Source: Gammaproteobacteria bacterium
GTDB taxonomy: Bacteria > Pseudomonadota > Gammaproteobacteria > Pseudomonadales > Azotimanducaceae_A
Assembly (NCBI GenBank): GCA_002728935.1
Contig: PBWF01000037.1
Location: forward strand, 15,760 to 29,021
Length of the DNA: 13,262 nucleotides
Reading direction: 5' to 3'
The position numbers and the translations under genes are program-made. Shown one piece after another: positions 1 through 7,297 of this stretch. Under the pieces are notes generated by a model, which did not search any database, had not been told where the DNA came from, and was given only the letters and a program-made list of their open reading frames with translations. Positions within the stretch are counted from its first letter, which is position 1. Every line of letters starts with the position of its first letter.

Positions 1-1138
1 CGTTCTCCCAACAATCCTCTTCCTGAGCCATCGTGGGTTCAAGCGCTTCATCCATCCCCAGAAGACCCGCCGCCAACATCAGGGAAACTGCCAGATAGGG
101 ATTAGCATCAGCGCCAGTGACGCGCATTTCAACGCGACCGTCTTCGGCAAGACCATAGGGTACACGGAGTCCCGTGGTGCGGTTGTCATACCCCCACTCC
201 ACATTGAGCGGCATGCAAAGATCTCCGGCAAACCGCTTATAGCTGTTGATATTAGGCGCAAGAAAGGCGAAACCTTGGGACAGGTATTTTTGCAAGCCCC
301 CAATAAAATGACGCAATTGCGCAGGGGCTTTGTCATCCTCGAGCGCAAACAGGTTGACGCCCTCCGAATCTTGCATGCTGCAGTGGAGGTGCAACCCTGA
401 CCCAGGGGACTTCAGCGACGTTTTCGCCATAAAACTAGCCAAATAGCCATGCTCAACAGCACAGCCTTTGACTAGTCGCTTCATTAAGACCAATTGATCG
501 GCAACCTCGAGCGCTGGCCCATGGTCCACGTTGATCTCCATCTGGCCCGCGCCTACCTCATGAAGGATGGCACTAATACTGAGCTCCGCTGCCTCTGCGG
601 CCTCTTGAAGGAAAGTGACGAAGGGCGCATAACGATCGAGCGCGTCGAAACTAAATGCCTCACCACCGAATTCATCGCGGCCGTCGACGCCTGACCCGGG
701 CTCAAGGGCTTGATCGCCCCGCTTGGGCGCGGTCAAGAGATAAAATTCTATTTCCGGCGCGATGATAGGAGTCAGCCCTCGAGCCTCATAGGCCTTCAGG
801 ACGCGGCGCAACACATTGCGAGTATCGTAGGGCAAAGGCTCGCCCTCTTTATCGAGCGCTTCGCAGATAACTTGCCCAACGCTATCGTCTTTCCAAGCGG
901 TTCGCCGATAGGTACTCCAATCGGGCACCAAAATAAAATCTTCATCTTTGGGGTTGTAATCATCCATGGTGGCCTCTGCATAACTGCCATGGATGCATTG
1001 GAATAAGACTGCTTCGGCTAACCTTGGCGGGTTGTCCTCCTCAAAAGACTCGCTATCAATGGTCTTACCACGGGGTACCCCGTTAGCATCGGTAATCAAT
1101 AGTTCTAAGCGCTTTTCTATATGCGCCGGCCTGTCCAC
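1..1138 (-). CDS. PuuA-type glutamine synthetase (gamma-glutamylamine synthetase family), partial at C-terminus
   Basis: The gene runs off the left edge; 379 codons are visible with no in-frame stop. The start is a GTG (1138-1136) preceded by AAAGGAGA at normal spacing; no in-frame ATG lies upstream. Visible GS landmarks in order: the beta-grasp NGVPRGK (residues 19-25), the metal/ATP glutamates in PEIEFY (128-133), HEVGAGQMEIN (193-203), GSGLHLH (247-252), the NVEWGYDNRTTGLRVP block (312-327) and GADANPYLA (342-350). The short DxNGxxRGK N-terminus and NINSYKRF are typical of the PuuA/SpuI/GlnA3-like group that ATP-dependently joins glutamate to amines such as putrescine, rather than of GlnA; no adenylylation site region is visible. 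Family members act in the cytoplasm in polyamine or amine catabolism. The nearby SpuC-like aminotransferase supports this. The exact amine cannot be read from the sequence. Confidence 0.93.
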   Translation of the reverse strand, partial: MDRPAHIEKRLELLITDANGVPRGKTIDSESFEEDNPPRLAEAVLFQCIHGSYAEATMDDYNPKDEDFILVPDWSTYRRTAWKDDSVGQVICEALDKEGEPLPYDTRNVLRRVLKAYEARGLTPIIAPEIEFYLLTAPKRGDQALEPGSGVDGRDEFGGEAFSFDALDRYAPFVTFLQEAAEAAELSISAILHEVGAGQMEINVDHGPALEVADQLVLMKRLVKGCAVEHGYLASFMAKTSLKSPGSGLHLHCSMQDSEGVNLFALEDDKAPAQLRHFIGGLQKYLSQGFAFLAPNINSYKRFAGDLCMPLNVEWGYDNRTTGLRVPYGLAEDGRVEMRVTGADANPYLAVSLMLAAGLLGMDEALEPTMAQEEDCWEN

Positions 1139-1235
1139 GATAGGTCTCCTTTTATATGAGATGAGCACAGGACTTTTATTGTCATTCACTGTGCACCTTT
1201 TCTGTCGTTTAATTATCTCGTCGATCACTCTCTTG
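1139..1235. promoter_or_regulatory. 97-bp spacer upstream of GS with GCACAG/CTGTGC inverted repeat
   Basis: This is the gap between the membrane-protein stop and the GS GTG start. It is AT-rich near the GS gene and contains a 6-bp inverted repeat, GCACAG (1165-1170) and CTGTGC (1189-1194), separated by 18 bases. The arms are short and the spacing long, so this may be a chance match or a half-site pair for a dimeric regulator. I see no convincing -35/-10 pair, so whether GS has its own promoter or is read from upstream is open. Confidence 0.25.
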
Positions 1236-2084
1236 CTAACTTTGTGGGGCGCTCGAGGGCTCCATTGACAACGCAGCATCCTCCCAGGGTATGAACAGAT
1301 TGCGTTCGATATACACAAACGCGACGATCCACAAAAAAGCGTCCCAGAAATCAATGGGCTTTCCGTCAATGCCCCAATAAATCGCAAAACCCACCAACCC
1401 AAGATAAAGCAAGCCTTTAATTGAATTCAGCGCATTGACGCTCTGTCGAGAAGCACGGGCTTTCAACCCCGTGCGTATTTCAAACTCAAGCATAGAGACG
1501 ATCACGAGCCAGGCCGCAGCATTCAATACGTCTATCCATGCAAGCCCCTTGAACCGCTCATAGTCTTCGATGGTTGCCACCCACCGCTGCTCGTCGTGTT
1601 GTCTCAGCAACCTGTCATTACGGCAGATCTCTTCACCGACCCCCTCAAAGTCGTCCAGGCCACGTCGCAATTTGAACTCATGATTGGCGTCTCTACAAAA
1701 CTCCGCTGCGCTAATCGATGGTGCGCTACTGATCTCGAGCAGTTTCTCCGTATACCCAGCAAAGGCCGATAGGATCAATCCGTAACAGAGCACTCGTGCA
1801 ATCAACAGGGTTCGTTTGACAACCAAGGTCATGGTCTGCGGATTCAAGTGCCAGGTTTCCAATTCAAACATCAGCAGTAACGCCACCCAGGCCACCGTAT
1901 CGATGGTAGCCGGAAAAGTCTCGATGAAGAGCCCAAGTGTCCAGTCGCCCATAAGCATGTGGTCCGCCGCGGCCCATTCCTCAGCAAAGAACGCGAAGAT
2001 ATTGGTAAAGAGCAATGCATAGATCAGGTACTTCGACCATTGAAACCACTGCTCCCGAGTATTTGATAAAGCAGCCTCAGCCAT
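1236..2084 (-). CDS. Hypothetical six-pass integral membrane protein
   Basis: I do not recognise this family. The 282-residue product has about six hydrophobic segments (near residues 18-36, 58-76, 92-112, 182-202, 220-238 and 246-262) and a polar, charged stretch at 113-181 containing Cys130 and Cys154. Three helices look like copies of one unit: TIDTVAWVALLLMFELE, WIDVLNAAAWLVIVSMLEFE and FWDAFLWIVAFVYIER each put acidic residues just after a Trp-rich helix. I chose the ATG at 2084 because AAGAGG lies 9 bases upstream; a longer reading from a TTG at 2126 would overlap the amidohydrolase by 50 bp and lacks a good site. The chosen start overlaps the amidohydrolase stop by 8 bp, so coupled translation is likely. 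Its position between an amidohydrolase and a PuuA-like GS hints at a transport or membrane role in amine use; no function can be assigned. Confidence 0.85.
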   Translation of the reverse strand: MAEAALSNTREQWFQWSKYLIYALLFTNIFAFFAEEWAAADHMLMGDWTLGLFIETFPATIDTVAWVALLLMFELETWHLNPQTMTLVVKRTLLIARVLCYGLILSAFAGYTEKLLEISSAPSISAAEFCRDANHEFKLRRGLDDFEGVGEEICRNDRLLRQHDEQRWVATIEDYERFKGLAWIDVLNAAAWLVIVSMLEFEIRTGLKARASRQSVNALNSIKGLLYLGLVGFAIYWGIDGKPIDFWDAFLWIVAFVYIERNLFIPWEDAALSMEPSSAPQS

Positions 2085-3768
2085 TCGTACCAGCCTCTTC
2101 TCGCTCAAAAACCACTGCAGCGCCAACCAAAGTCAGCAGGACCTTTGTTTCCGAAAGATCTTGCAAAGGAATCGCGAAAATATCCTGATCGACCACGATC
2201 AAATCAGCCAGCATTCCCTCCGATAGTTCACCGACTTCTGTATCTTGGTGCATCAGGTAGGCGCCGTGGGCCGTGTGCGCGCGAACCGCCTCTGCCAAAG
2301 TGATTGCCTCAGCTGGATTCAATGCGCCCTCGATTTGACCTGTGGCGTCCTGGCGAGTGACCGCCGTCTCTATAGCTAGAAAAGGGTTCATGCTCGACAC
2401 CGACCAATCGCTGCCGGCTGCTAAGCGCGCGCCTGCCCTAGCAAGGGAACCAAATGGGTACATCGCATTCACTCGGTGCTCGCCAACCGCTGGAAGGTTA
2501 ATGTCGGTGATGTAGGTGTCTGGCATGGCCCACAGCGACTGCATGTTGGCGGTTACATTCAAAGTCTGAAACCTTACTCGGTCGGCAGGATCCACCAATT
2601 GAAGATGCGAAATGTGGTGCCGGGCATCATTTGGGCCATGCTCGGCAATAGCGAATTCCACCGCATCCAGCGCTTTTCGCACGCCGAGATCACCGATGGC
2701 ATGGAACATCACCTGGACCGATTCGCCATGCAACGAAGCAACCAGCGCAAAGAGCTCATCGTCATCCAGATGTAAATGCCCATGCCCTCCAGCGTGGCTG
2801 TCGTAAGGCTCAATCAGTGCAGCCGTTTCTCCCTCTAACACCCCATCGACAAATATTTTTGCGGCATCCGTCCGAAGCGCTTCAACATTGCCGCGTTTAC
2901 TCACATCGATGTCGGCGCGAGACCCTATTCCAAGGCCTGGATCATTCATGGTTATGGCGAGCACCATCCTCAACGTAAGCGCGCCGGACGCTTTAAGCTG
3001 CTCGTAAATCTCGATGTCTTCTGTGGTGGTTGCCGCATCGATGGCAGAAGTAATTCCAAATTGATGTGCCATCTGAATGGCTCGCTCTGCGCCGATTAGC
3101 ACATCGTCGACGAGCATGGCCGGGGCATAGGCGTGAACTAAATTTTGTGCCGTCTCACGGAGCGTGCCGGAGGGTCTACCGCTTGCATCTCGCTCAATGA
3201 CGCCATCGGGCGGGTTTGGCGTTTCCGCAGTAATCCCTGCTAGCGCGAGCGCTCTTGAAGAGGCCCAAGTCGAGTGGCCATCCTCGCCAACCAAGACGGT
3301 AGCACGATCGGGATTTATGGCGTCGAGCATAGATCGATTAGGGTTCGCATCCGGGAAGAGTGATAGGTTCCAGCCGCCCCCAAGGAGCCATTCTTCGGGA
3401 TCCAGCGCTGAATCGCAATCCGCTAGTTTCGATTGAATGGCTACAATGCTGACAAGCCCCGAGAGGTCACACTGCATGAGCTGACGCCCACCATAGATCA
3501 GGTGGGTATGCGCATCATGAAAACCTGGGAGCACAAGACGCCCTTGAAGCGCCCGTGTTGGTCCCTCAAAAAGTTCCAGTAGAGACGCGTCTCCAGCAGC
3601 GAGAATCCTGCCGTTATCAATGACGAGCGTTGAAGACAATGAATCGTGCTGATCGGCGTGGTACACGCGGGCATCAGTGAGAATGAGATCGACAGATTGT
3701 GGCGCTTCGCATGCCCCCAGAATACTGGTGAGGGCGATCACTGCGGCGATTGCGGCTTTTTTGTTCAT
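2077..3768 (-). CDS. Amidohydrolase family 3 (YtcJ-like) lipoprotein
   Basis: 563 residues, typical for the amidohydrolase_3 / YtcJ / N-substituted formamide deformylase-like group. A lipoprotein signal is visible: MNKK, a hydrophobic core, then LGAC with Cys20 as the lipidated residue, so the enzyme should be membrane-anchored facing the periplasm. Metal and active-site landmarks: H87xH89 in GFHDAHTHL, Lys304 (in AAKIFVDG, the usual carboxylated lysine), His356 (FHAIGD), His388 (HHISH) and Asp454 (GSDWS). The C-terminal GELSEGMLADLIVVDQD is the standard composite-domain signature. The family hydrolyses amides, formamides or cyclic amides; the substrate here is unknown. It overlaps the downstream membrane protein by 8 bp. 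The ATG has no good ribosome binding site directly upstream. A candidate leader ORF ends 16 bases before it, so re-initiation or coupling is possible. Confidence 0.93.
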   Translation of the reverse strand: MNKKAAIAAVIALTSILGACEAPQSVDLILTDARVYHADQHDSLSSTLVIDNGRILAAGDASLLELFEGPTRALQGRLVLPGFHDAHTHLIYGGRQLMQCDLSGLVSIVAIQSKLADCDSALDPEEWLLGGGWNLSLFPDANPNRSMLDAINPDRATVLVGEDGHSTWASSRALALAGITAETPNPPDGVIERDASGRPSGTLRETAQNLVHAYAPAMLVDDVLIGAERAIQMAHQFGITSAIDAATTTEDIEIYEQLKASGALTLRMVLAITMNDPGLGIGSRADIDVSKRGNVEALRTDAAKIFVDGVLEGETAALIEPYDSHAGGHGHLHLDDDELFALVASLHGESVQVMFHAIGDLGVRKALDAVEFAIAEHGPNDARHHISHLQLVDPADRVRFQTLNVTANMQSLWAMPDTYITDINLPAVGEHRVNAMYPFGSLARAGARLAAGSDWSVSSMNPFLAIETAVTRQDATGQIEGALNPAEAITLAEAVRAHTAHGAYLMHQDTEVGELSEGMLADLIVVDQDIFAIPLQDLSETKVLLTLVGAAVVFEREEAGTNG

Positions 3769-3775
3769 GGGTATC

Positions 3776-3790
3776 GAGTGGTAATCACTC
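3776..3790. repeat. Short inverted repeat over the leader stop codon
   Basis: GAGTG and CACTC flank a five-base loop, covering the stop codon of the candidate leader. On the minus-strand transcript, the purine-rich GGGGGGAG lies on its 5' side, 19 bases from the amidohydrolase ATG, which is too far for a normal ribosome binding site. Folding would shorten that distance. The stem is only five pairs, so function is uncertain. Confidence 0.3.
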
Positions 3791-3850
3791 CCCCCGAACT
3801 GTTTGGCGTTTTGTAGGACGTACTAGCAGAACGCGCGATTTGAGGTTCAT
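3785..3850 (-). CDS. Candidate 21-residue leader peptide (uORF) ahead of the amidohydrolase
   Basis: A short ORF begins MNLKSRVLLV and continues RPTKRQTVRGE before TGA. It has its own ATG (3850-3848) with AAGGA seven bases upstream (3862-3858), and it sits immediately after the predicted promoter, so it would be the first thing translated. It is rich in basic residues (three Arg and two Lys before the final Arg) and has no membrane signal. Its stop lies inside a small inverted repeat (3776-3790), 16 bases before the amidohydrolase ATG. The lipoprotein gene lacks a good site of its own, which fits leader-coupled translation or attenuation. A run of six Gs just before the stop (3790-3795 on the plus strand) means that loss of one G would fuse it in frame to the lipoprotein, so a sequencing error must also be considered. 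Confidence 0.4.
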   Translation of the reverse strand: MNLKSRVLLVRPTKRQTVRGE

Positions 3851-3871
3851 AGGTTGTTCCTTACTCGGCTC

Positions 3872-3899
3872 AGTATGCGCCTCAACCGTGAAGTGTCAA
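3872..3899 (-). promoter_or_regulatory. Sigma70-type promoter for the leader/amidohydrolase/membrane protein genes
   Basis: On the minus strand a perfect TTGACA (-35, 3899-3894) is followed after 16 bases by CATACT (-10, 3877-3872; four of six to consensus). Transcription would start near 3865, only about 15 bases before the leader ATG, with the AAGGA ribosome binding site just inside the transcript. The compact promoter, binding site and start codon support each other. Confidence 0.55.
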
Positions 3900-4158
3900 T
3901 AGAAATCAAGACCTTATCGGATTACTCGCCTCACCCGCCACCCATCGCGGTGACCTCAAGCGGACCCCAAAATCTCACCACTCCATTCAAGCTGATCCCC
4001 TCTTCGCCAACCATACACTGATCGAAGATCTACTTATTTTGAGCTCCCATCTAAACGGATTAACGACCCAAACCTCGTATTTGGGGCCTAGTTGCGGAGC
4101 AGACTCCGCAAACTTTAAACTTCCAAAAACCACCCCAGCATTAGAGACAGAGGTCCCT
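3900..4158. other. Remainder of the 390-bp divergent spacer between amidohydrolase and aminotransferase
   Basis: The gap between the two divergent start codons (3769-4158) carries the leader ORF and promoter on its left side. The stretch from 3900 to about 4090 contains no ORF with coding character and no RNA gene that I can recognise. It must hold the 5' end of the aminotransferase transcript. An interrupted palindrome lies at 4092-4111. Confidence 0.5.
4092..4111. promoter_or_regulatory. Perfect 8+4+8 inverted repeat upstream of the aminotransferase (operator or leader hairpin)
   Basis: TTGCGGAG (4092-4099), loop CAGA, then CTCCGCAA (4104-4111) form a perfect interrupted palindrome 47 bases before the aminotransferase ATG. 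It is not followed by a T-run, so it is not a standard intrinsic terminator. The TTGCGG in the left arm and TTTAAA (4114-4119), 16 bases apart, could be a weak -35/-10 pair, which would put the repeat over the -35 and spacer as an operator. Alternatively it folds in the 5' leader RNA. Confidence 0.45.
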
Positions 4159-5535
4159 ATGAAGCCCACCACTCGCCTCACCGCGGACTTACTCGCCAGC
4201 GATACCGCCCATCTTCTCCACCCGTTCACCGATTTCGCGCAATACAAAAAGGCTCCGGGCAGGACCTATGTTCGGGGTGAGGGCGTCCATATCATTGACA
4301 GCGAGGGGCGCGAATTACTCGACGGGATGTCAGGGCTCTGGTGCACCAATTTGGGCTATAGCCAGCAAACCATCATCGACGCCATTACCCAACAACTCAG
4401 CGCCCTACCGTTCTACAACAGCTTTTTTAATTGCAGTACCGATGCAACTATTGAACTCGCGGAGCGAATGACGGACCTGTTGCCAGAAGGCTTTAACCAC
4501 GTTTTCTTCACCAATTCAGGATCGGAAGCAAACGACACGAATATTCGTCTGGTGCATCGGTATTTCGACCTCCTGGGGCAGCTCGACAAGAAGATCTTTA
4601 TTAGCCGAAAAAACGCCTACCACGGCAGCACAATCGCTGCGGCAAGCCTTGGGGGAATGGATGGCATGCATAAGCAAATGACCGCGCTGCCTTACGTCGA
4701 GCACATAGAACAACCCTACGATTTCGATGCCGACCAGCCCCTTTCAAGTGACGAGCTAGGCAAGCGCGCTGCAGAAGCGCTGGCGCATAAAATTGACAGT
4801 CTAGGCGCTGATCGAGTCGCAGCGTTTATCGCTGAGCCCATTCAAGGTGCAGGCGGAGTGATCATCCCCCCGGCCAACTACTGGCCGCTGATTGCACAAA
4901 TTTGTAAAGAGCGAGGCGTGCTCCTGATCAGCGATGAGGTGATCTGCGGGTTTGGTCGCACTGGGAATCTGTGGGGCTGTGAAACATTCGACTACACCCC
5001 TGATCTGATTACGTTCGCAAAGGCGGTCACCAATGGTTACCAACCGCTCGGTGGCGTGGGCGTGAGCGATGCCATTGCTGAAGTCATCACCACCTCTGGA
5101 GGGGAGTTCGCCCACGGCTTCACCTACTCAGGCCATCCCGTCGCTTGCGCGGCAGGTGTCGCCACCGTATCGATTTACCAAGAGAGCGGCATCGTAGAGC
5201 GTGTCAAAATCGATCGACAGCTGAAATGGGCGAGCGCTGTCGACTCGCTGCGCGATCACCCCATCGTCGGGGACCTCAAAACCACGGGCATGCTCATGGG
5301 GCTTGAGCTCGTGAGAGATCGATCATCGAGAGAGCGTCTGGCACCTGACTCAGAAGGATCGCTCTACTGCCGAAATCAAGCCATCGATGGCGGCCTGATG
5401 GTCCGCGCGGTGGGCGACCGCATTATTTCAGCGCCACCGCTCACAATTAGTGATGAAGAGATTGATACGCTCGTGAGTCGTTTGAGAACAGCGCTTGACC
5501 AGACTGCACAGCATTACGGGATCAACGAGCACTGA
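4159..5535 (+). CDS. spuC: SpuC-like class III aminotransferase (putrescine/omega-amine:pyruvate)
   Basis: 458 residues, the usual length for PLP fold-type I, class III aminotransferases. The ATG at 4159 follows AGAGG by five bases; a longer reading from a TTG at 4039 has no ribosome binding site and adds an unrelated N-terminus. Landmarks: GLWCTNLGY, ALPFYNSFF, NHVFFTNSGSEANDT (cofactor phosphate region), NAYHGST, AFIAEPIQGAGGVI, LISDEVICGFGRTG (the Asp that holds the pyridine nitrogen), catalytic Lys288 in FAKAVTNGY, and HGFTYSGHPVA. From memory these match Pseudomonas SpuC, which transfers the amino group of putrescine or related amines to pyruvate, giving 4-aminobutanal and alanine. Other omega-transaminases share much of this pattern, so the substrate is inferred. 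The divergent PuuA-like synthetase fits amine catabolism. The enzyme should be cytoplasmic. Confidence 0.93.
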   Translation: MKPTTRLTADLLASDTAHLLHPFTDFAQYKKAPGRTYVRGEGVHIIDSEGRELLDGMSGLWCTNLGYSQQTIIDAITQQLSALPFYNSFFNCSTDATIELAERMTDLLPEGFNHVFFTNSGSEANDTNIRLVHRYFDLLGQLDKKIFISRKNAYHGSTIAAASLGGMDGMHKQMTALPYVEHIEQPYDFDADQPLSSDELGKRAAEALAHKIDSLGADRVAAFIAEPIQGAGGVIIPPANYWPLIAQICKERGVLLISDEVICGFGRTGNLWGCETFDYTPDLITFAKAVTNGYQPLGGVGVSDAIAEVITTSGGEFAHGFTYSGHPVACAAGVATVSIYQESGIVERVKIDRQLKWASAVDSLRDHPIVGDLKTTGMLMGLELVRDRSSRERLAPDSEGSLYCRNQAIDGGLMVRAVGDRIISAPPLTISDEEIDTLVSRLRTALDQTAQHYGINEH

Positions 5536-5687
5536 GCGCTGACTGCGACCAACGACTGCAGTGATCTACTACAACGCTTAATTAGAACCTGTCACTAAAC
5601 TCGGTCACCACACCCATCCTCTGTAGTCATGAGCAGTGAGGATTTGCTGCGATGGCGGAAAGTCGCTGAGTGAAACTGCCGAGAGCG

Positions 5688-7220
5688 CTACAGCGCGCCA
5701 GTGAGCGCACTGAGTTTCGCACCGAGCGCTGTTTCATTCATGCTTAGGTCATCGCCCAGTTCAAGCGGCAACCCAGATTCACCCCATGGCTGCCACTCGG
5801 GATTGCCTTCTCCATTAGGATTACCTGTTTTAGCAAACTGCGTCCAATATCGAATCATGCGCTTGGATAATGCGGCATCTTTATCATCCCAACCACAACC
5901 CACCCGATCCATGGTGCCAAATACGAATGCTAGTTCTCCAGAATGATAGGCCCCGGCGCTCCTCGGGCCACCTGGCAGCTCGAGTTCCGGCGAATCCGGT
6001 CGATAAATTCGACACGCCGGGGGCACATGGCTCATGTAATACACATAGGTATTCGTAACATGGCGGGCATTCATTGACGCCCACTCGCGCATGCTATGTG
6101 CCATAAACAAATCGGTAACCATCGCGTGCTGCCCATGACCGTAGGAGACTCGCAGCTCTTCGGCGTAGGCCTCGAGCAACGCATCGCGACCCGCCTCAAG
6201 GTTTGAAAACCGTGAGGACAGGAACTTCTCGAACCCCACCTCATCCAGCGCTTCATTCAAGGGGATAAGACCAGTTCCCTCGTTCGCCAATGAACCCACC
6301 ATCAGCGGAATTTTCATGGCCGTGCCGCTCTCGAAACGGCGTCTTGGTGGCTCGGGTAACACGTCTCCATCGACGGCAATTCGTGAGCGCTCGGCCCACC
6401 GGCAGTCTATCGATGCCTCTAGCAACTGATTATTATCGAGCTGTTTCAGATCGGCCACATGCTTAACGCCAAGCTCGTCCAGCAGCTGCTGCCCAGTTTC
6501 GAGCCCCGCACCATCCACTGAAAAGTCAGCCAAACAGGCAGCGCTCTGACCAATGGCCTTATGGAAAAGCCCTTGAGCGTAGGGAGAGCACATTAACGCA
6601 CAGACACTTTGACTACCGGCCGACTGCCCAAAGAGCGTCACGTTCTCGGGGTCGCCACCGAAGGACGCTATGTGAGTCTGGACCCAATGTAGCGCTTCCA
6701 CCGCGTCAAGCAGACCGTAATTTCCCGATCCTTTGCGAGGTGCAGCCTCACTCAGCATCGGTGCGGCCAAAAAGCCCCATGGTCCCAACCGATAATTAAC
6801 CGTCACGACAATCACACCGGCCTCTGCCAGCGCCGTACCATCAAAGATGGGATGGTGACCCCATCCACCGGTGTGTGCGCCACCGTGCAGCCACACCATC
6901 ACGGGTCTAGGCTCGTCAATGTCTTCTTCTGCCCACACGGTTAAGTAGAGACAGTCCTCACTCCGATCAAAGACCCCTCGCGACCAGACAAAAGCATCCT
7001 CTGAGTGTGCTTGCCAGCAAGGCAAAGGGTCGCGCGTAGCGTCTCGAACGCCTTCCCATGGAGCGATGGTCTGAGGCGGCGAAAAGCGCGCCTCACCGAC
7101 GGGCGGTTTCGCATATGGCACGCCTCGGAAGACTCGAATGGAAGCGTTCTTTGCAGAAACATGGCCCTGCAATTGGCCAGAAGGAGTAGATACCACCCTA
7201 TCTTCCATATCGTCTCCCAT
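5688..7220 (-). CDS. Type-B carboxylesterase (alpha/beta hydrolase)
   Basis: 510 residues, standard for the carboxylesterase type B / para-nitrobenzyl esterase family. Landmarks: FRGVPYAKPP (31-40), EDCLYLTVW (88-96), oxyanion-hole HGGAHTGG (112-119), VNYRLGPWGF (141-150), nucleophile Ser200 in FGQSAG, acid Glu314 in NEGTG, and His426 in AYHSGELAFVFG. The triad is complete, so the enzyme should be active on carboxylic esters. No signal peptide is visible, so it is probably cytoplasmic. Two starts are possible: ATG 7220 after AAGGGA, or ATG 7208 after GGGAG; they differ by four residues. It is third in line after a GPH transporter and a serine hydrolase on the same strand, 77 bp after the latter, with a palindrome between. 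Confidence 0.93.
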   Translation of the reverse strand: MGDDMEDRVVSTPSGQLQGHVSAKNASIRVFRGVPYAKPPVGEARFSPPQTIAPWEGVRDATRDPLPCWQAHSEDAFVWSRGVFDRSEDCLYLTVWAEEDIDEPRPVMVWLHGGAHTGGWGHHPIFDGTALAEAGVIVVTVNYRLGPWGFLAAPMLSEAAPRKGSGNYGLLDAVEALHWVQTHIASFGGDPENVTLFGQSAGSQSVCALMCSPYAQGLFHKAIGQSAACLADFSVDGAGLETGQQLLDELGVKHVADLKQLDNNQLLEASIDCRWAERSRIAVDGDVLPEPPRRRFESGTAMKIPLMVGSLANEGTGLIPLNEALDEVGFEKFLSSRFSNLEAGRDALLEAYAEELRVSYGHGQHAMVTDLFMAHSMREWASMNARHVTNTYVYYMSHVPPACRIYRPDSPELELPGGPRSAGAYHSGELAFVFGTMDRVGCGWDDKDAALSKRMIRYWTQFAKTGNPNGEGNPEWQPWGESGLPLELGDDLSMNETALGAKLSALTGAL

Positions 7221-7279
7221 TTAGTTCCCTTCGCTGAGTGCCTGGTGCGACACCATCAAAACAACTAACAGCAGAAACC

Positions 7280-7296
7280 GTTTTGCATTGCAAAAC
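7280..7296. promoter_or_regulatory. Perfect 17-nt palindrome between serine hydrolase and carboxylesterase
   Basis: GTTTTGCA, a central T, then TGCAAAAC: a perfect 8+1+8 palindrome placed one base after the serine hydrolase stop codon (7300-7298). As an RNA hairpin it would be a six-pair stem with a five-base loop. No T-run follows on the minus strand, so it is a poor intrinsic terminator. Its symmetry suits an operator for a dimeric regulator (for example TetR- or LacI-type) giving the carboxylesterase separate control, but no such regulator gene is in the window. Confidence 0.45.
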
Positions 7297-7297
7297 A

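Noticed and set aside
494..1268. Three plus-strand open frames (494-694, 710-1006, 993-1268)
   Set aside because: They lie opposite the glutamine synthetase, whose minus-strand translation shows continuous family motifs; these frames have no recognisable domain.
4039..4158. N-terminal extension of the aminotransferase from a TTG
   Set aside because: No ribosome binding site, no similarity to the family N-terminus, and it would cover the palindrome; ATG 4159 has AGAGG in good position.
5536..5687. Possible intrinsic terminator between the convergent aminotransferase and carboxylesterase
   Set aside because: Only five-base stems (such as ACTGC/GCAGT) without a T-run were found; nothing strong enough to call.
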